Part shown: positions 54,730 through 63,935 of the stretch, piece by piece
How positions within the stretch are numbered: position 1 is the stretch's first letter
How the letters are laid out: each line of letters opens with the position of its first letter
The notes under the pieces: model-generated
The model's input: only the letters and a program-made list of their open reading frames with translations
Told to the model about the DNA's origin: nothing
Databases searched by the model: none
Assembly: GCF_008932245.1 (NCBI RefSeq)
Contig: NZ_CP034909.1
Location: 558,001 to 622,000 of the forward strand
DNA: 64,000 nucleotides
Direction: 5' to 3'
Source: Sinorhizobium alkalisoli
Lineage (GTDB): Bacteria > Pseudomonadota > Alphaproteobacteria > Rhizobiales > Rhizobiaceae
Position numbers and translations under genes: made by a program

Positions 54730-54743
54730 TTGATCTCAATCAA
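54730..54743 (+). promoter_or_regulatory. FNR/FixK-type anaerobox
   Basis: TTGAT-CTCA-ATCAA, a perfect consensus for FixK/FNR regulators, centred about 146 bases upstream of the universal stress protein ATG. In rhizobia FixK activates microaerobic genes. The distance is compatible with a promoter about 100 bases before the start. Confidence 0.8.
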
Positions 54744-54882
54744 TGCCGGAATCACCACTGCCGCTCAGTCTCGGCCCGGAGCGGGAAGACGGGGTGGCCC
54801 GGCTGCCTCCGATCCGGGCCCAAGGCATCGGCTCCGATTGGGGAGCCGGCGACCGGGAGTCCAACCGAAGGAGCGTGTCTGT

Positions 54883-55305
54883 ATGTACAAGAAGATCATC
54901 GTCCCGATCGCCATGGATCAGCTGGAGCACGGCGAGTCCGTCCTCAGCATAGCAGAGAAGTTGATTGACGAGGGCGGGGAGATCATCCTGCTCAACGTGG
55001 TCGAGGACCTGAACGCCTACGCTCAAGGCTACATGATCGTCGACTTTCCATTGGAGATGATCGAGGAATCGCGCAAGCATGCAGTCAAGACGCTCGAGGC
55101 GCTGAAGGCCAGGCATGGCATAAGGGGGCGCGTCGAAATCCGCACGGGCGGGGCAGCCGGCACTATCAACGCCCTCGCAAGAGACGAGAACGCGGACCTC
55201 GTGATCATAGCGTCACATCGTCCGGGCCTGATCGACTATTTCATCGGTTCGACTGCAAGCCGTGTCGTCAGCCATTGCCCATGTGCCGTTCTCGTCGATC
55301 GATAG
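54883..55305 (+). CDS. Universal stress protein (UspA family)
   Basis: The 140-residue cytosolic protein starts MYKKIIVPIAMDQLEHGESV and has the UspA fold with IILLNVVEDLNAY and the C-terminal IGSTASRVVSHCPCAVLV ATP-binding region. Its role is stress survival. GAAGGAGC precedes the ATG at 54883. The upstream FixK-type box suggests oxygen-limitation control. A longer frame in the leader is not conserved. The DksA-like gene follows on the same strand after 64 bases. Confidence 0.92.
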   Translation: MYKKIIVPIAMDQLEHGESVLSIAEKLIDEGGEIILLNVVEDLNAYAQGYMIVDFPLEMIEESRKHAVKTLEALKARHGIRGRVEIRTGGAAGTINALARDENADLVIIASHRPGLIDYFIGSTASRVVSHCPCAVLVDR

Positions 55306-55369
55306 CACGACAACAAGAATAAGAAAACGCGGCGCGGGTATCGTTGCGCCGCAGCCCAGGGAGCTTGTA

Positions 55370-55714
55370 ATGGACAAGTACTTGCTTGACGATTTTCGCG
55401 AACAGCTTCTAAGCCGCAAGCGCGAACTCTATGGCCGGCTGGTGAAGATCGAGGAAGATCTCGAGCAGCCGATGAATGCCGATGTGCCGGATCGCGTCAC
55501 GGAACGCGAAAACGACGAGGTGCTGGAAGGGCTCGGCCTCGCAGGGCAGGGGGAGATCCGTGCGATCGACGCGGCGCTCGACCGCATCGCGGCCGGGACA
55601 TTCGGCATCTGCGTGCGCTGCGGCGATCCGATTTCACAGGAAAGGCTGAACGCGGTGCCGCATGCGCCTCTCTGCCAGACCTGCGCCGCGGAGATAGCCT
55701 CCCGCACGCGCTAA
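55370..55714 (+). CDS. DksA/TraR-family zinc-finger protein
   Basis: The 114-residue protein starts MDKYLLDDFREQLLSRKREL, a helical hairpin that in DksA reaches into RNA polymerase, and ends in a four-cysteine zinc finger (CVRCG ... CQTC). It lacks part of the DksA coiled-coil tip acidic motif, so it may be a shorter TraR-like regulator. GGGAG precedes ATG 55370. It lies just downstream of the universal stress gene, with which it may share FixK control. Confidence 0.88.
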   Translation: MDKYLLDDFREQLLSRKRELYGRLVKIEEDLEQPMNADVPDRVTERENDEVLEGLGLAGQGEIRAIDAALDRIAAGTFGICVRCGDPISQERLNAVPHAPLCQTCAAEIASRTR

Positions 55715-56000
55715 TGTAGGTCGGAACAGGGACCTGCAGCGCGTCGCGCGAATGCGTCGAAGGCGGCGCGCTTTAAGAGCGCGCCAGTTTCGGATTTGAT
55801 CTCCGCTATGGCGAGCCGCCGGCCCGGCGCAACGTGGTCGCAGGGATTTCCGCGAATGTTGTCATACGTCTCGAAAATTGATTCGTTCCGCCGAATGGAA
55901 GCTTTGCCGGATAAGGGCTGTATGGCAGGATGGTAGCAGAACGGGCGCTGTCGGTTCGGCTCTCTCCGTTCTTTTCTCAAACGGGTGGTGGAGCAGCCCC

Positions 56001-56663
56001 GTGGATTTGAGTGGCGTCAAATGGGACTACGACCGGGCTGAACTCATTGCCGACGGCATCGTCCACGGTATCGGCCTGTCTGCCGCGCTTATCGGCGTCA
56101 CGGCATTGATTTTCTACGCAACCCTCTGGAGCACGTCGGGCCAACTCGCCGCAGCCTGTATCTACAGCATCGGATTGGTCCTCACCCTGTCCGTCTCGTT
56201 CCTCTACAATCTCTATCCGATCTGCCGGACGAAATTGTATCTCCGCCGCGTGGACCATTCTGCGATCTTCGTGCTGATAGCTGCAACCTATACGCCGTTT
56301 CTCCAGCGCGGATGGGACGATCCATTCCTCTTCTGGATGCTGTTTGGTATCTGGACGGTCGCCTTTGCCGGCATCGCCATGAAGTGTCTGCTTCCGCTGC
56401 GCTTCGATCGATTGGCAATCCTGCTCTATCTAACCATGGGCTGGGGCGGGATTCTTGCCGCCCGTTCGCTGTTCACGGCCTTGAGCACGACGACGCTCGT
56501 TCTCATCATCGTCGGCGGCGTCATCTATTCGGCCGGCATTGTTTTTCATGTTTGGGAGCGGCTGCGCTACCAGAACGCCATCTGGCACGGCTTTGTCGTT
56601 GCTGGATCGGCTGTCCACTATTCGGCCGTCGTCACCTGCATCAGCGGTGCCGCGTCGTCCTGA
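56001..56663 (+). CDS. Hemolysin III-family membrane protein, GTG start
   Basis: The 220-residue product has seven membrane segments, beginning MDLSGVKWDYDRAELIADGIVHGIG. The conserved H-x-G pattern VDHSAIFVLIAATYTPF and WHGFVVAGSAVHYSAV contain the histidines typical of the PAQR/HlyIII family, which in eukaryotes includes adiponectin receptors with zinc-dependent ceramidase activity. The bacterial role is unknown. The start is GTG 56001, with GGAG eight bases upstream; no ATG fits. It follows the dksA-like gene by 286 bases. Confidence 0.85.
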   Translation: MDLSGVKWDYDRAELIADGIVHGIGLSAALIGVTALIFYATLWSTSGQLAAACIYSIGLVLTLSVSFLYNLYPICRTKLYLRRVDHSAIFVLIAATYTPFLQRGWDDPFLFWMLFGIWTVAFAGIAMKCLLPLRFDRLAILLYLTMGWGGILAARSLFTALSTTTLVLIIVGGVIYSAGIVFHVWERLRYQNAIWHGFVVAGSAVHYSAVVTCISGAASS

Positions 56664-56690
56664 GTCGCAACCGTTTGCCGAATTCAAGCG

Positions 56691-57185
56691 TCAATCCGGC
56701 GGCTGGCAGCCTTCGGAGGGCCTCAGTGCCGCTGCCATGCGCGAGATCACGCCGTCAAAACTCGTCAGCCTCGACTTGCGGTATTGGAGTCGAAAATACG
56801 CGGCGCTGCCGTCGCAAAGCGCGATGGCCCGCGCATAGAAGACCTCGCCGTCGCGCGCGCCCGAGTAGCTCGCCCAGTCAGGCGTGACGCGTGAAAAGAG
56901 TATTCTCCAGTGATCCTCTTTCTCGTAGCTGATCCGTTCAGCGACGTCGATTTCAAACTCTCCGCCCGGGGGACGGGTACCGAAGATGATCAAGGTCGCA
57001 CCGTTGTCGTCGGCGTGAAAACTTGCGCCATCGCCAATGCCGGCTTGCTTCCGCATCTCGAATCCGGGCGGAATGTCGACTGTGTAGCCGAAGCGGGGAT
57101 TGGCGTAGGGGTGCCAATCATCTGCCGCCGCCGCGGGCAAGGCAAGCCCCGGCAGAAGAGCGATCGCGAAAACGCCGCGGCGCAT
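56691..57185 (-). CDS. Exported hypothetical protein, 164 aa
   Basis: The product has a signal peptide MRRGVFAIALLPGLALPAAA cleaved before ADDWHPY. The mature protein has a beta-rich pattern with YTVDIPPGFEMRKQAGIGDG and EFEIDVAERISYE, and one later Cys (CDGSA) with a C-terminal Cys (EGCQPPD) that may pair. The family is not recognised. The start at 57185 is supported by AAGGA. It converges with the HlyIII gene. Confidence 0.72.
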   Translation of the reverse strand: MRRGVFAIALLPGLALPAAAADDWHPYANPRFGYTVDIPPGFEMRKQAGIGDGASFHADDNGATLIIFGTRPPGGEFEIDVAERISYEKEDHWRILFSRVTPDWASYSGARDGEVFYARAIALCDGSAAYFRLQYRKSRLTSFDGVISRMAAALRPSEGCQPPD

Positions 57186-57340
57186 GGGAAATATCCTTGT
57201 GGCTTCGATCTGCCCACGTCCATCGTAGCGTCGCGCCATTCTTCCGACGCGTAAAGACGTCCTCGCGATTTTTACAGCGCAGCATGACTTTTCAGACGCG
57301 CAAAGGAGCCGACGCTTCCAAATCGATCGTACGACGCGTT

Positions 57341-57749
57341 TCAGTCCTCTTCAAAGGTCATTGCCGTTCTGTTGAGGCAGTAGCGCAGGCCCGTTGGCGG
57401 CGGTCCGTCGGGGAAGACATGGCCGAGATGGGCGTCACAATCGGCGCAGCGGATTTCCGTTCTCACCATGAAATGCGAGCGGTCGACATGTTCGGCGATC
57501 GCATTTTCGTCGACCGGCGCGAAATAGCTCGGCCAGCCGCACCCGGAATCGAACTTCGTGTCGGACCGACGCACCTGTGCCCTGTTGCTTGTTGTTGAGG
57601 AACGGCTCGGTGAAGGGGTAAAATCTCGTTGGATTGCTGCGATAATATAGAAGGGCGATCGCGCCGTCACAAAGGGGTTGCTCGGCCGGATCGTTGTTGA
57701 ATATCGCCGCTGCTGTTTGCCCCGAATATGGGGAACGAAAGGCGATCAC
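57341..57749 (-). pseudogene. msrB: Methionine sulfoxide reductase B remnant
   Basis: The C-terminal part [20 protein letters not shown] ... [11 protein letters not shown], including catalytic Cys in RYCLN and the second CxxC (RCADCDAH), is intact in one frame. Upstream the [14 protein letters not shown] segment of MsrB is in a different frame and joins directly to RRSDTKF. The stretch between, which should contain the first zinc-binding CxxC, is missing (about 35-40 bases). The amino end and start codon are not recognisable. So this is a decayed gene that can no longer make a complete enzyme. Confidence 0.78.
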
Positions 57750-57885
57750 GTTGCAGCTTTACACAGTATTGCCGTCCCTGCGCTTCCTTTTGCCGCCGAT
57801 TTCTCTTGAGGCGAGCCGGCCCATCTTCTATGTCCGGTAGCCAACCTGACCGACGAACGAAGCAGCGAAGGAGCGTGGCAAGGCG

Positions 57886-60261
57886 ATGGACATGGCGGCC
57901 CTGACATTTCTGGCCCTCGGTCTTCCCTTTCTCGCGGCGCTCGTCGCGCCGGTGTTGGCGCGTCTGCTCGGCCACAATGCCGCGTGGGTCCTGGCGCTCG
58001 CCCCGGCAGGGGTTTTCGCGCATTTCCTGCGTTTCGTCCCGGATGTCGGAAACGGCGAGGTCGTGACCGGCGGCTATGCCTGGATACCGTCTTTCAATGT
58101 CAGTTTCTCCTGGCTGGTCGACGGACTATCGCTGACTTTCCTGCTACTGATTTCGGGGATCGGGGCACTGATCGTGCTCTATTCGGGCGGCTATCTGAAG
58201 GGCCATCCGCACCAGGGCCGCTTCTTTTCCTTCATCCTGATGTTCATGGGATCGATGCAGGGTCTCGTCGCATCGGACAGTTTCCTGATGCTGTTCGTTT
58301 TCTGGGAGCTGACGTCGATCACATCCTTCTTGCTGATCGGCTTCGATCATCGCCGCGAGGCGGCGCGCCGCGCCGCGCTGCAGGCCCTGGTCGTGACCGG
58401 GGGCGGCGGGCTGCTGCTGCTTGCGGGGCTGCTGATACTGTGGAACGTCAGCGGCGTTACCCAATTCTCGCTGCTCCTCTCCTTCGGCGCCGAGCTCAAG
58501 CAAAGCCCGTTTTATCTGGCGGCGCTCCTTCTCGTGGTCGGCGGCGCCTTCACCAAATCGGCACAGTTTCCCTTTCACTTCTGGCTGCCGAACGCCATGG
58601 AGGCGCCGACGCCCGTATCGGCCTATCTGCATTCGGCCACGATGGTGAAGGCGGGCGTTTATCTGTTGATGCGGCTCAACCCGGTTCTCGGCGGCACGCC
58701 GGAATGGCAGGTGATCTTGCCGCTTTTCGGCGCCGCCACGCTGATGGCGGGCGCTTTGCTTGCCGTGCGCCAGACGGATCTGAAGCTGATGCTCGCCTAT
58801 ACGACCATGTCGTCTCTGGGCCTCCTGGTCATGCTGACGGGTCTCGGTCTGCCGTACGCGATCGAAGCGGCGACCCTCTATCTGGTGGCGCACGCCCTGT
58901 TCAAAGGCGCCTTGTTCATGGTGGCTGGCATTATCGACCATGAGACTGGCACGCGCGATCTCACCCGGCTCGGCGGCCTCCGGTCGGCTATGCCGCTGAC
59001 CTTTGCAATCGCGCTCGCTACGGCGCTTTCGATGGGAGGGCTGCCGCCCTTCTTTGGTTTTCTCGCGAAGGAGGAGATTTATGCGGCGCTGTCCGGCTTC
59101 GAGCTTCGCTCCGCGACCTTTGCCCTTCTTACCATCTTCGCCAACGCGCTCATGTTCGCGGTTGCCTTCGCGATCGCACTGATGCCGTTCCTGGGTCCGA
59201 AGGTCGGCACTCCGAAGCACCCCCACGAAGCGCCTGTGCTGCTGTGGCTCGGCCCGGGTATCCTGGCTCTGGCCGGGCTGTCGATGGCGCTGATGTCCGG
59301 CCTTGCACATCGAATGGTTTCTTCGCCAATGGCCTCGGCGATCGCCGGCACGCCGACGCCCGTGAACATCTCGTTCGTGCCGCATATCGGCGTGCCGCTC
59401 CTTCTTTCCGGCATGACCGTCGCCGCGGGTATCGTCTTTTACCTCAACCTCGCTCGGCTGCGCGGGGCAATGGCAACGATCCTTGCCGGGATCGGCTGGG
59501 GACCGGACCGGGGCTTCGACCAGTTCATGCGTGGTCTGGTGCGCTCCGCCGTGGCCGTGACCCGTCGGGTGCAAGGCGGTCGGCTCGACGTCTACATGAC
59601 GGTGACCTTCCTGCTGGTCGCCTTCGTGCTTCTGGCCATTCCCTTCCACTATGGCGAATTCCCGCGTGCGCCCTTCTTCGCCGCGGATGTTCCCCTGCAC
59701 GAACTTGCGATCATGACGATCGCCGTCGCCGGGCTCGTTGCGATGATGATTGCGCCGGACCGGCTGACCGCCATCGTTTCGCTCGGCATACAGGGTTTCG
59801 CCGTCGCCATGATCTTCCTGCTCTATGGCGCGCCAGATCTCTCCTTCACCCAATTCATGATCGAGACCCTGTCGGTCGTCGTTCTCGCCCTCGTCATGAC
59901 CCGGCTGCGGCTGTCACCGTCGGACCATAGGCCATGGCGCGAGAAAGTGCCTGACTTCGCGCTCGCGCTTGCCTGCGGCACCGGCTTTGCCCTTCTCCTA
60001 CTACGCGTCACCGGCGTGCCCTTCGATGCGAGCCTGACAGCCTTCTTTAACGAATATTCGAAGGCGATCGCGCACGGGGCGAATGTCGTCAATGTCATCA
60101 TCGTCGATTTCCGCGGCACCGATACGCTCGGCGAAATCACAGTCGTGATGATTGCCGGATTGGCCATTCTTGGGCTCGTGCGGCTGAGGGCCGGCGCGCT
60201 CAAGCGCCCCGCCGTCGCCGAAGTCGTCGTTGAGGACGAGGATGTGGAGGAACGGGTATGA
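57886..60261 (+). CDS. phaA: Monovalent cation/H+ antiporter subunit A (PhaA/MrpA)
   Basis: The 791-residue membrane protein is the large ND5-like subunit of a Pha/Mrp antiporter, which exchanges Na+ or K+ for protons across the inner membrane. Conserved charged residues occur in [16 protein letters not shown] (Glu), [15 protein letters not shown] and [12 protein letters not shown] (Lys), and [16 protein letters not shown]. The C-terminal half continues with MbhD/E-like DUF4040 segments, not an MrpB domain. The subunit B gene overlaps its 3' end by four bases. It is the first gene of a seven-gene operon. Confidence 0.95.
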   Translation: MDMAALTFLALGLPFLAALVAPVLARLLGHNAAWVLALAPAGVFAHFLRFVPDVGNGEVVTGGYAWIPSFNVSFSWLVDGLSLTFLLLISGIGALIVLYSGGYLKGHPHQGRFFSFILMFMGSMQGLVASDSFLMLFVFWELTSITSFLLIGFDHRREAARRAALQALVVTGGGGLLLLAGLLILWNVSGVTQFSLLLSFGAELKQSPFYLAALLLVVGGAFTKSAQFPFHFWLPNAMEAPTPVSAYLHSATMVKAGVYLLMRLNPVLGGTPEWQVILPLFGAATLMAGALLAVRQTDLKLMLAYTTMSSLGLLVMLTGLGLPYAIEAATLYLVAHALFKGALFMVAGIIDHETGTRDLTRLGGLRSAMPLTFAIALATALSMGGLPPFFGFLAKEEIYAALSGFELRSATFALLTIFANALMFAVAFAIALMPFLGPKVGTPKHPHEAPVLLWLGPGILALAGLSMALMSGLAHRMVSSPMASAIAGTPTPVNISFVPHIGVPLLLSGMTVAAGIVFYLNLARLRGAMATILAGIGWGPDRGFDQFMRGLVRSAVAVTRRVQGGRLDVYMTVTFLLVAFVLLAIPFHYGEFPRAPFFAADVPLHELAIMTIAVAGLVAMMIAPDRLTAIVSLGIQGFAVAMIFLLYGAPDLSFTQFMIETLSVVVLALVMTRLRLSPSDHRPWREKVPDFALALACGTGFALLLLRVTGVPFDASLTAFFNEYSKAIAHGANVVNVIIVDFRGTDTLGEITVVMIAGLAILGLVRLRAGALKRPAVAEVVVEDEDVEERV

Positions 60262-60677
60262 AGTCGGTAATCTTCCGCACGTTGGCGCCGTTCCTGGCCA
60301 GCCTCATGATGCTTTTTTCCGTCTTCGTCTTGCTGCGCGGCCATAATGAACCGGGCGGCGGCTTCATCGGCGGGCTCATCGCCGTTTCTGCGTTGGCGAT
60401 CTATGGTATCGCCAACGGAGTCCAGACGGTGCGGCGCGCCATCTACTTTCATCCGATGGCGATCGCGGGCGCCGGTCTTTTCGTTGCGACGATCGCCGGT
60501 ATTGTTTCCGTGGCCGTGGGCGTCCCATTCATGACTGGATTATGGATCTACCCGTCCTTACTCGGCGTCGAGGTCCCGCTTTCCACGGTCATGCTGTTCG
60601 ACACCGGCGTTTATCTGGTCGTCGTCGGCGCCATCAGCTCGGTCGCGTTGTCGCTCGAAGAACGGGGAGGGGAGTGA
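60258..60677 (+). CDS. phaB: Monovalent cation/H+ antiporter subunit B
   Basis: The 139-residue MnhB protein has four membrane helices ([20 protein letters not shown] through [18 protein letters not shown]). The motif [14 protein letters not shown] is diagnostic. As a separate gene it marks this as a group 1 (seven-gene) system rather than one with a fused A-B subunit. It overlaps phaA and shares TGATG with phaC. Confidence 0.94.
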   Translation: MKSVIFRTLAPFLASLMMLFSVFVLLRGHNEPGGGFIGGLIAVSALAIYGIANGVQTVRRAIYFHPMAIAGAGLFVATIAGIVSVAVGVPFMTGLWIYPSLLGVEVPLSTVMLFDTGVYLVVVGAISSVALSLEERGGE

Positions 60678-61054
60678 TGGAGGCCTGGTTTGCCCTGCTG
60701 GTCGGCGTCTTTTTCACCGTGGCCGTCTACCTGATGCTTTCGAAGTTCATCATCCGCGTGCTTCTGGGCGTCGCGGTTCTCGGAAACGCCGTCAATCTGC
60801 TGATATTTACCGGTGGCCGTCTGACGCGCGAGGTGCCGCCGGTCATTGCCGGTGATGCCGAAGTGCTGGCCGGACCCGCCGCGAATGCCCTGCCGCAGGC
60901 GCTGATCCTGACGGCTATCGTCATCTCCTTTTCTTTCTTCGCCTTCCTGCTTGTTCTTTCCTGGCGGGCCTACGACGATCTCGAGACCGACAATACGGAT
61001 GAGATGCGCGTCGCCGAGCCGATGAACGAGCCGGCGCCGCCGCTGGGATACTGA
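60677..61054 (+). CDS. phaC: Monovalent cation/H+ antiporter subunit C
   Basis: The 125-residue NuoK-like subunit has three helices (FALLVGVFFTVAVYLML, LLGVAVLGNAVNLLIFTGG, LILTAIVISFSFFAFLLVLS) and the DPLPQALILTAIVI-like loop (ALPQALILTAIVIS) of MnhC. Its ATG overlaps the phaB TGA, so translation is coupled. A cytoplasmic acidic C-terminus follows. Confidence 0.94.
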   Translation: MEAWFALLVGVFFTVAVYLMLSKFIIRVLLGVAVLGNAVNLLIFTGGRLTREVPPVIAGDAEVLAGPAANALPQALILTAIVISFSFFAFLLVLSWRAYDDLETDNTDEMRVAEPMNEPAPPLGY

Positions 61055-61061
61055 CTGCGAT

Positions 61062-62621
61062 ATGGCTGCTTCGACCGCCCCCTCCGTTGACCTCTCCGCC
61101 GCCCTCGTCCTGGCGCCGCCGACCGCAGCCGAGTGGCTGGTGGTCCTGCCCGTCGCCTGGTGCCTGACGCTTGGAGCCCTCCTCGTGATGATGCGTCGCA
61201 ATATCGGCCTCCATCCGGCGATCACGATCGTCGGGCTGACCGGGCTGGTGGGCATCGACGCGCTGCTCCTCCTCGAGATCATGCGCAACGGTCCCATGAC
61301 CATGGTCATGGGACGCTGGCTTCCCCCCTTCGGGATTGCGTTCACGGCCGACCTGACGGGCGCGCTTTTTGCGCTCGTCGCCGCTCTGGTCGCACTTGCC
61401 GCCGGCATCTTCTCTATCGCCGATATCAACGACAGCGGCCGGCGCTACGGCTTCTACCCGTTGCTGATGGTGCTAATGGCGGGCGTCTCGGGAGCCTTCC
61501 TGACAGGCGACATCTTCAACCTCTATGTCTGGTTCGAAGTTCTGCTGATCTCCTCCTTCGGCCTTCTCGTGCTTGGCTCGGAACATGAGCAGATCGACGG
61601 AACTGTGAAATACGGCTTCCTCAATCTCGTTGCGACAACGCTGTTCTTGGTCGCAACCGGCTACCTCTACGCAATCTTCGGCACTCTCAACATGGCCGAT
61701 ATCGCGCGCAAGGCGGAGGGGCTGCGCAGCAGCGCTCCGCTGATGACGCTGGCGGGGCTCTATACCCTGGCTTTCGGCATGAAGGCGGCGGCATTCCCAG
61801 TCAATTTCTGGCTCCCCGCCTCCTACCATACTCCGCGCGTCGTGGTCTCGGCACTCTTCGCGGGCCTGCTTACAAAGGTCGGCATCTACGCGCTGATACG
61901 CGTCATGGTTATGCTGTTCCCGGTTGAACGGGAGGAAATGAGCTTGCTACTTGCCGTAGCCGGCTCCCTGACGATGATCGTCGGCGTTCTCGGGGCGCTC
62001 GCCCAGTCCGATTTCCGTCGCCTGCTCGGCTTTCTTGTCATCGCGGGAATCGGTTCGATCCTCGCCGGCATTGCCGTCGGCGGCCCGGGCGGCATCGGCG
62101 GCGCCATATTCTACGCCCTGCATTCGATGCTCGTCATGACCGCGCTTTATTTCGCATCCGGCATCGCCATGCGTCTCGGTGCGAGTGCTTCGATCGTCAC
62201 GCTCGCCGGTCTTTATCGCCGTCATGTCGGGTTTGCCGCACTCAGCCTGATGCTGTGCTTCGCCGTCTCCGGGCTGCCGCCCTTTTCCGGCTTCTGGCCA
62301 AAGGTCATGCTGGTGAAGGCGGCGCTCGATATCGGCGCCTGGTGGCTCGCCGCGGTCCTGCTGCTTGCCGGCTTCCTCACCACAATCGCCACCGGTCGTC
62401 TTTTCCTGCTGGCCTATTGGCGCGACGGAGCGGCAGCGGTCGGCGAGACGGCGCCGCTGCCCGCATCGACGCTGGGACCGCTTGCCGCCCTCACCCTGCT
62501 GACTTTGGTACTCGGCCTTTATCCTGAGCCACTGCTTGCGACGATCCAGGAGGCGGCGGCGGGGCTTGCCGATCCGTCCGCCTACGGAGAATCGGTCTTT
62601 CCGGAAGGGTGGCCGCAATGA
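61062..62621 (+). CDS. phaD: Monovalent cation/H+ antiporter subunit D
   Basis: The 519-residue ND2/ND4-like subunit has about 14 helices. Conserved elements are GDIFNLYVWFEVLLISSF (Glu), FGMKAAAFPVNFWLPASYHTP (Lys), GLLTKVGIYALIRV and the FSGFWPKVMLVKAAL stretch near the C-terminus. It forms the second proton-channel unit of the complex. It follows phaC after seven bases and overlaps phaE as ATGA. Confidence 0.95.
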   Translation: MAASTAPSVDLSAALVLAPPTAAEWLVVLPVAWCLTLGALLVMMRRNIGLHPAITIVGLTGLVGIDALLLLEIMRNGPMTMVMGRWLPPFGIAFTADLTGALFALVAALVALAAGIFSIADINDSGRRYGFYPLLMVLMAGVSGAFLTGDIFNLYVWFEVLLISSFGLLVLGSEHEQIDGTVKYGFLNLVATTLFLVATGYLYAIFGTLNMADIARKAEGLRSSAPLMTLAGLYTLAFGMKAAAFPVNFWLPASYHTPRVVVSALFAGLLTKVGIYALIRVMVMLFPVEREEMSLLLAVAGSLTMIVGVLGALAQSDFRRLLGFLVIAGIGSILAGIAVGGPGGIGGAIFYALHSMLVMTALYFASGIAMRLGASASIVTLAGLYRRHVGFAALSLMLCFAVSGLPPFSGFWPKVMLVKAALDIGAWWLAAVLLLAGFLTTIATGRLFLLAYWRDGAAAVGETAPLPASTLGPLAALTLLTLVLGLYPEPLLATIQEAAAGLADPSAYGESVFPEGWPQ

Positions 62622-63094
62622 AGTTCCTGGCGACCAACCTGATCCTGACTGTCATCTGGGGCGCCATCAGCGCCAGTTTCACGCCGGCCAACCTCCTGCT
62701 CGGCTTTGCTGTGGGGGCACTGTCGCTCTGGCTGATCCGCCGTGAACTGCAGCCCGTCACCTATCCGATCAGACCCTTGCGGCTGGCGCTTCTGCTTGCC
62801 CTGTTCTTCAAGGAACTTGCCGTCTCCGCGACCAAGGTCGCAATCCTTGTGACCCGCAAGAAAATGGCGCTCAAGCCCGGGATCTTCGCCTATCCGCTCA
62901 CCGTGAGGAGCGATTTCGAGATTTCCCTGCTTGCCAATCTCATCACCCTTACGCCCGGCACGTTGTCCGTGGATGTCTCCGAGGACCGCAAGACGCTTTA
63001 TGTCCATGCATTGGATTGCGCCGATCCGGGCGCATTGCGACTGGATATTTCGCGCGGCTTCGAACGGCGCATTCGGGAGGCTTTCGAACGATGA
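62618..63094 (+). CDS. phaE: Monovalent cation/H+ antiporter subunit E
   Basis: The 158-residue MnhE subunit starts [20 protein letters not shown] and has two amino-terminal helices followed by the soluble, conserved [20 protein letters not shown] segment ([19 protein letters not shown]). It overlaps phaD and phaF by four bases each. Confidence 0.93.
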   Translation: MKFLATNLILTVIWGAISASFTPANLLLGFAVGALSLWLIRRELQPVTYPIRPLRLALLLALFFKELAVSATKVAILVTRKKMALKPGIFAYPLTVRSDFEISLLANLITLTPGTLSVDVSEDRKTLYVHALDCADPGALRLDISRGFERRIREAFER

Positions 63095-63477
63095 TCTCCG
63101 ATTGGATCCTGAATGCGGCCACCAGCCTTTCCCTGGCGGTCTTGTCTGCTGCCCTGCTCGTGACGCTCGTGCGCATCGTCCGCGGACCGACCTTGCCGGA
63201 CCGGGTGCTTGGTCTCGACATGCTGGTGGCGATTGCCATCGGCTTCATCGCGGTGATCGCCGTCAAGACCGGCTTCAGCCTCTATATCGATATCGCGATC
63301 GCCCTCGGACTTGTCGGCTTTCTCGCCACCATCGCACTGGCGCGCTTCATCCTGACGCGCGGACTGGCGCCGGAGCGCGAAGCCAGGATGCCGACGGCGT
63401 CAGCTGGCGCCAAGCCCGCTCCGAAACCGATAAAGACAGGACGGCCGAACCGCCGCAAACGCAAAGGAGGACGCTGA
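63091..63477 (+). CDS. phaF: Monovalent cation/H+ antiporter subunit F
   Basis: The 128-residue MnhF subunit has three helices ([58 protein letters not shown]) and the [14 protein letters not shown] motif. A basic C-terminal tail ([11 protein letters not shown]) is longer than in many homologues. It overlaps phaE and shares a TGATG junction with phaG. Confidence 0.93.
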   Translation: MISDWILNAATSLSLAVLSAALLVTLVRIVRGPTLPDRVLGLDMLVAIAIGFIAVIAVKTGFSLYIDIAIALGLVGFLATIALARFILTRGLAPEREARMPTASAGAKPAPKPIKTGRPNRRKRKGGR

Positions 63478-63836
63478 TGGGCGGACAGATCAACGCCATC
63501 GTTACGCTGCTCGTCGCTCTCATCATGGTCGTGGGCGCCGGGTTTTCGCTGCTGGCCGCCGCCGGCATAGTCCGGTTTCCCGATCTGTATACCCGCATGC
63601 ATTCGGCGTCGAAGGCGGGCACCGTGGGTTCCGGCCTGCTGCTTTTCGCCGCCGGGCTGCATTCGCTCGATCCCGCGATCTTCGCGCGTGCGCTTGCAGC
63701 CTTTGTTTTCTTCGTGCTGACGGCGCCGATCTCGGCGCATCTACTGGCCAAGGCCGCGCATCAGGCAGGTTACAGGATGTCGAGACTATCGGTGATAGAT
63801 CAGCTGCCGCAAAAGGAAGAGGCGCGCGGCCTTTGA
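63477..63836 (+). CDS. phaG: Monovalent cation/H+ antiporter subunit G
   Basis: The 119-residue MnhG subunit has three helices and the motif [23 protein letters not shown], which is diagnostic. It is the last gene of the pha operon, with no obvious terminator behind it. Mutants of this operon type in S. meliloti are affected in K+ or Na+ tolerance and, for one of the two systems, in nodule invasion; which system this is cannot be told from sequence alone. Confidence 0.94.
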   Translation: MGGQINAIVTLLVALIMVVGAGFSLLAAAGIVRFPDLYTRMHSASKAGTVGSGLLLFAAGLHSLDPAIFARALAAFVFFVLTAPISAHLLAKAAHQAGYRMSRLSVIDQLPQKEEARGL

Positions 63837-63935
63837 GCGGCGCCGTTTCTGTCCCTTTATTTCCGGCAATTTCGGGCGTGACGGCCAAATTAGTGGCCTT
63901 GAATAGATTTGCTGGCGGTAGATGAAAATTATGTT

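Noticed and set aside
57435..57749. 104-codon minus-strand frame as an independent gene
   Set aside because: It contains only the displaced [13 protein letters not shown] piece of msrB, so it is treated as part of the pseudogene.
58144..59853. 569-codon minus-strand frame under phaA
   Set aside because: Its composition is rich in H, E, R and Q, typical of antisense to a membrane protein gene in GC-rich DNA; phaA is certain.
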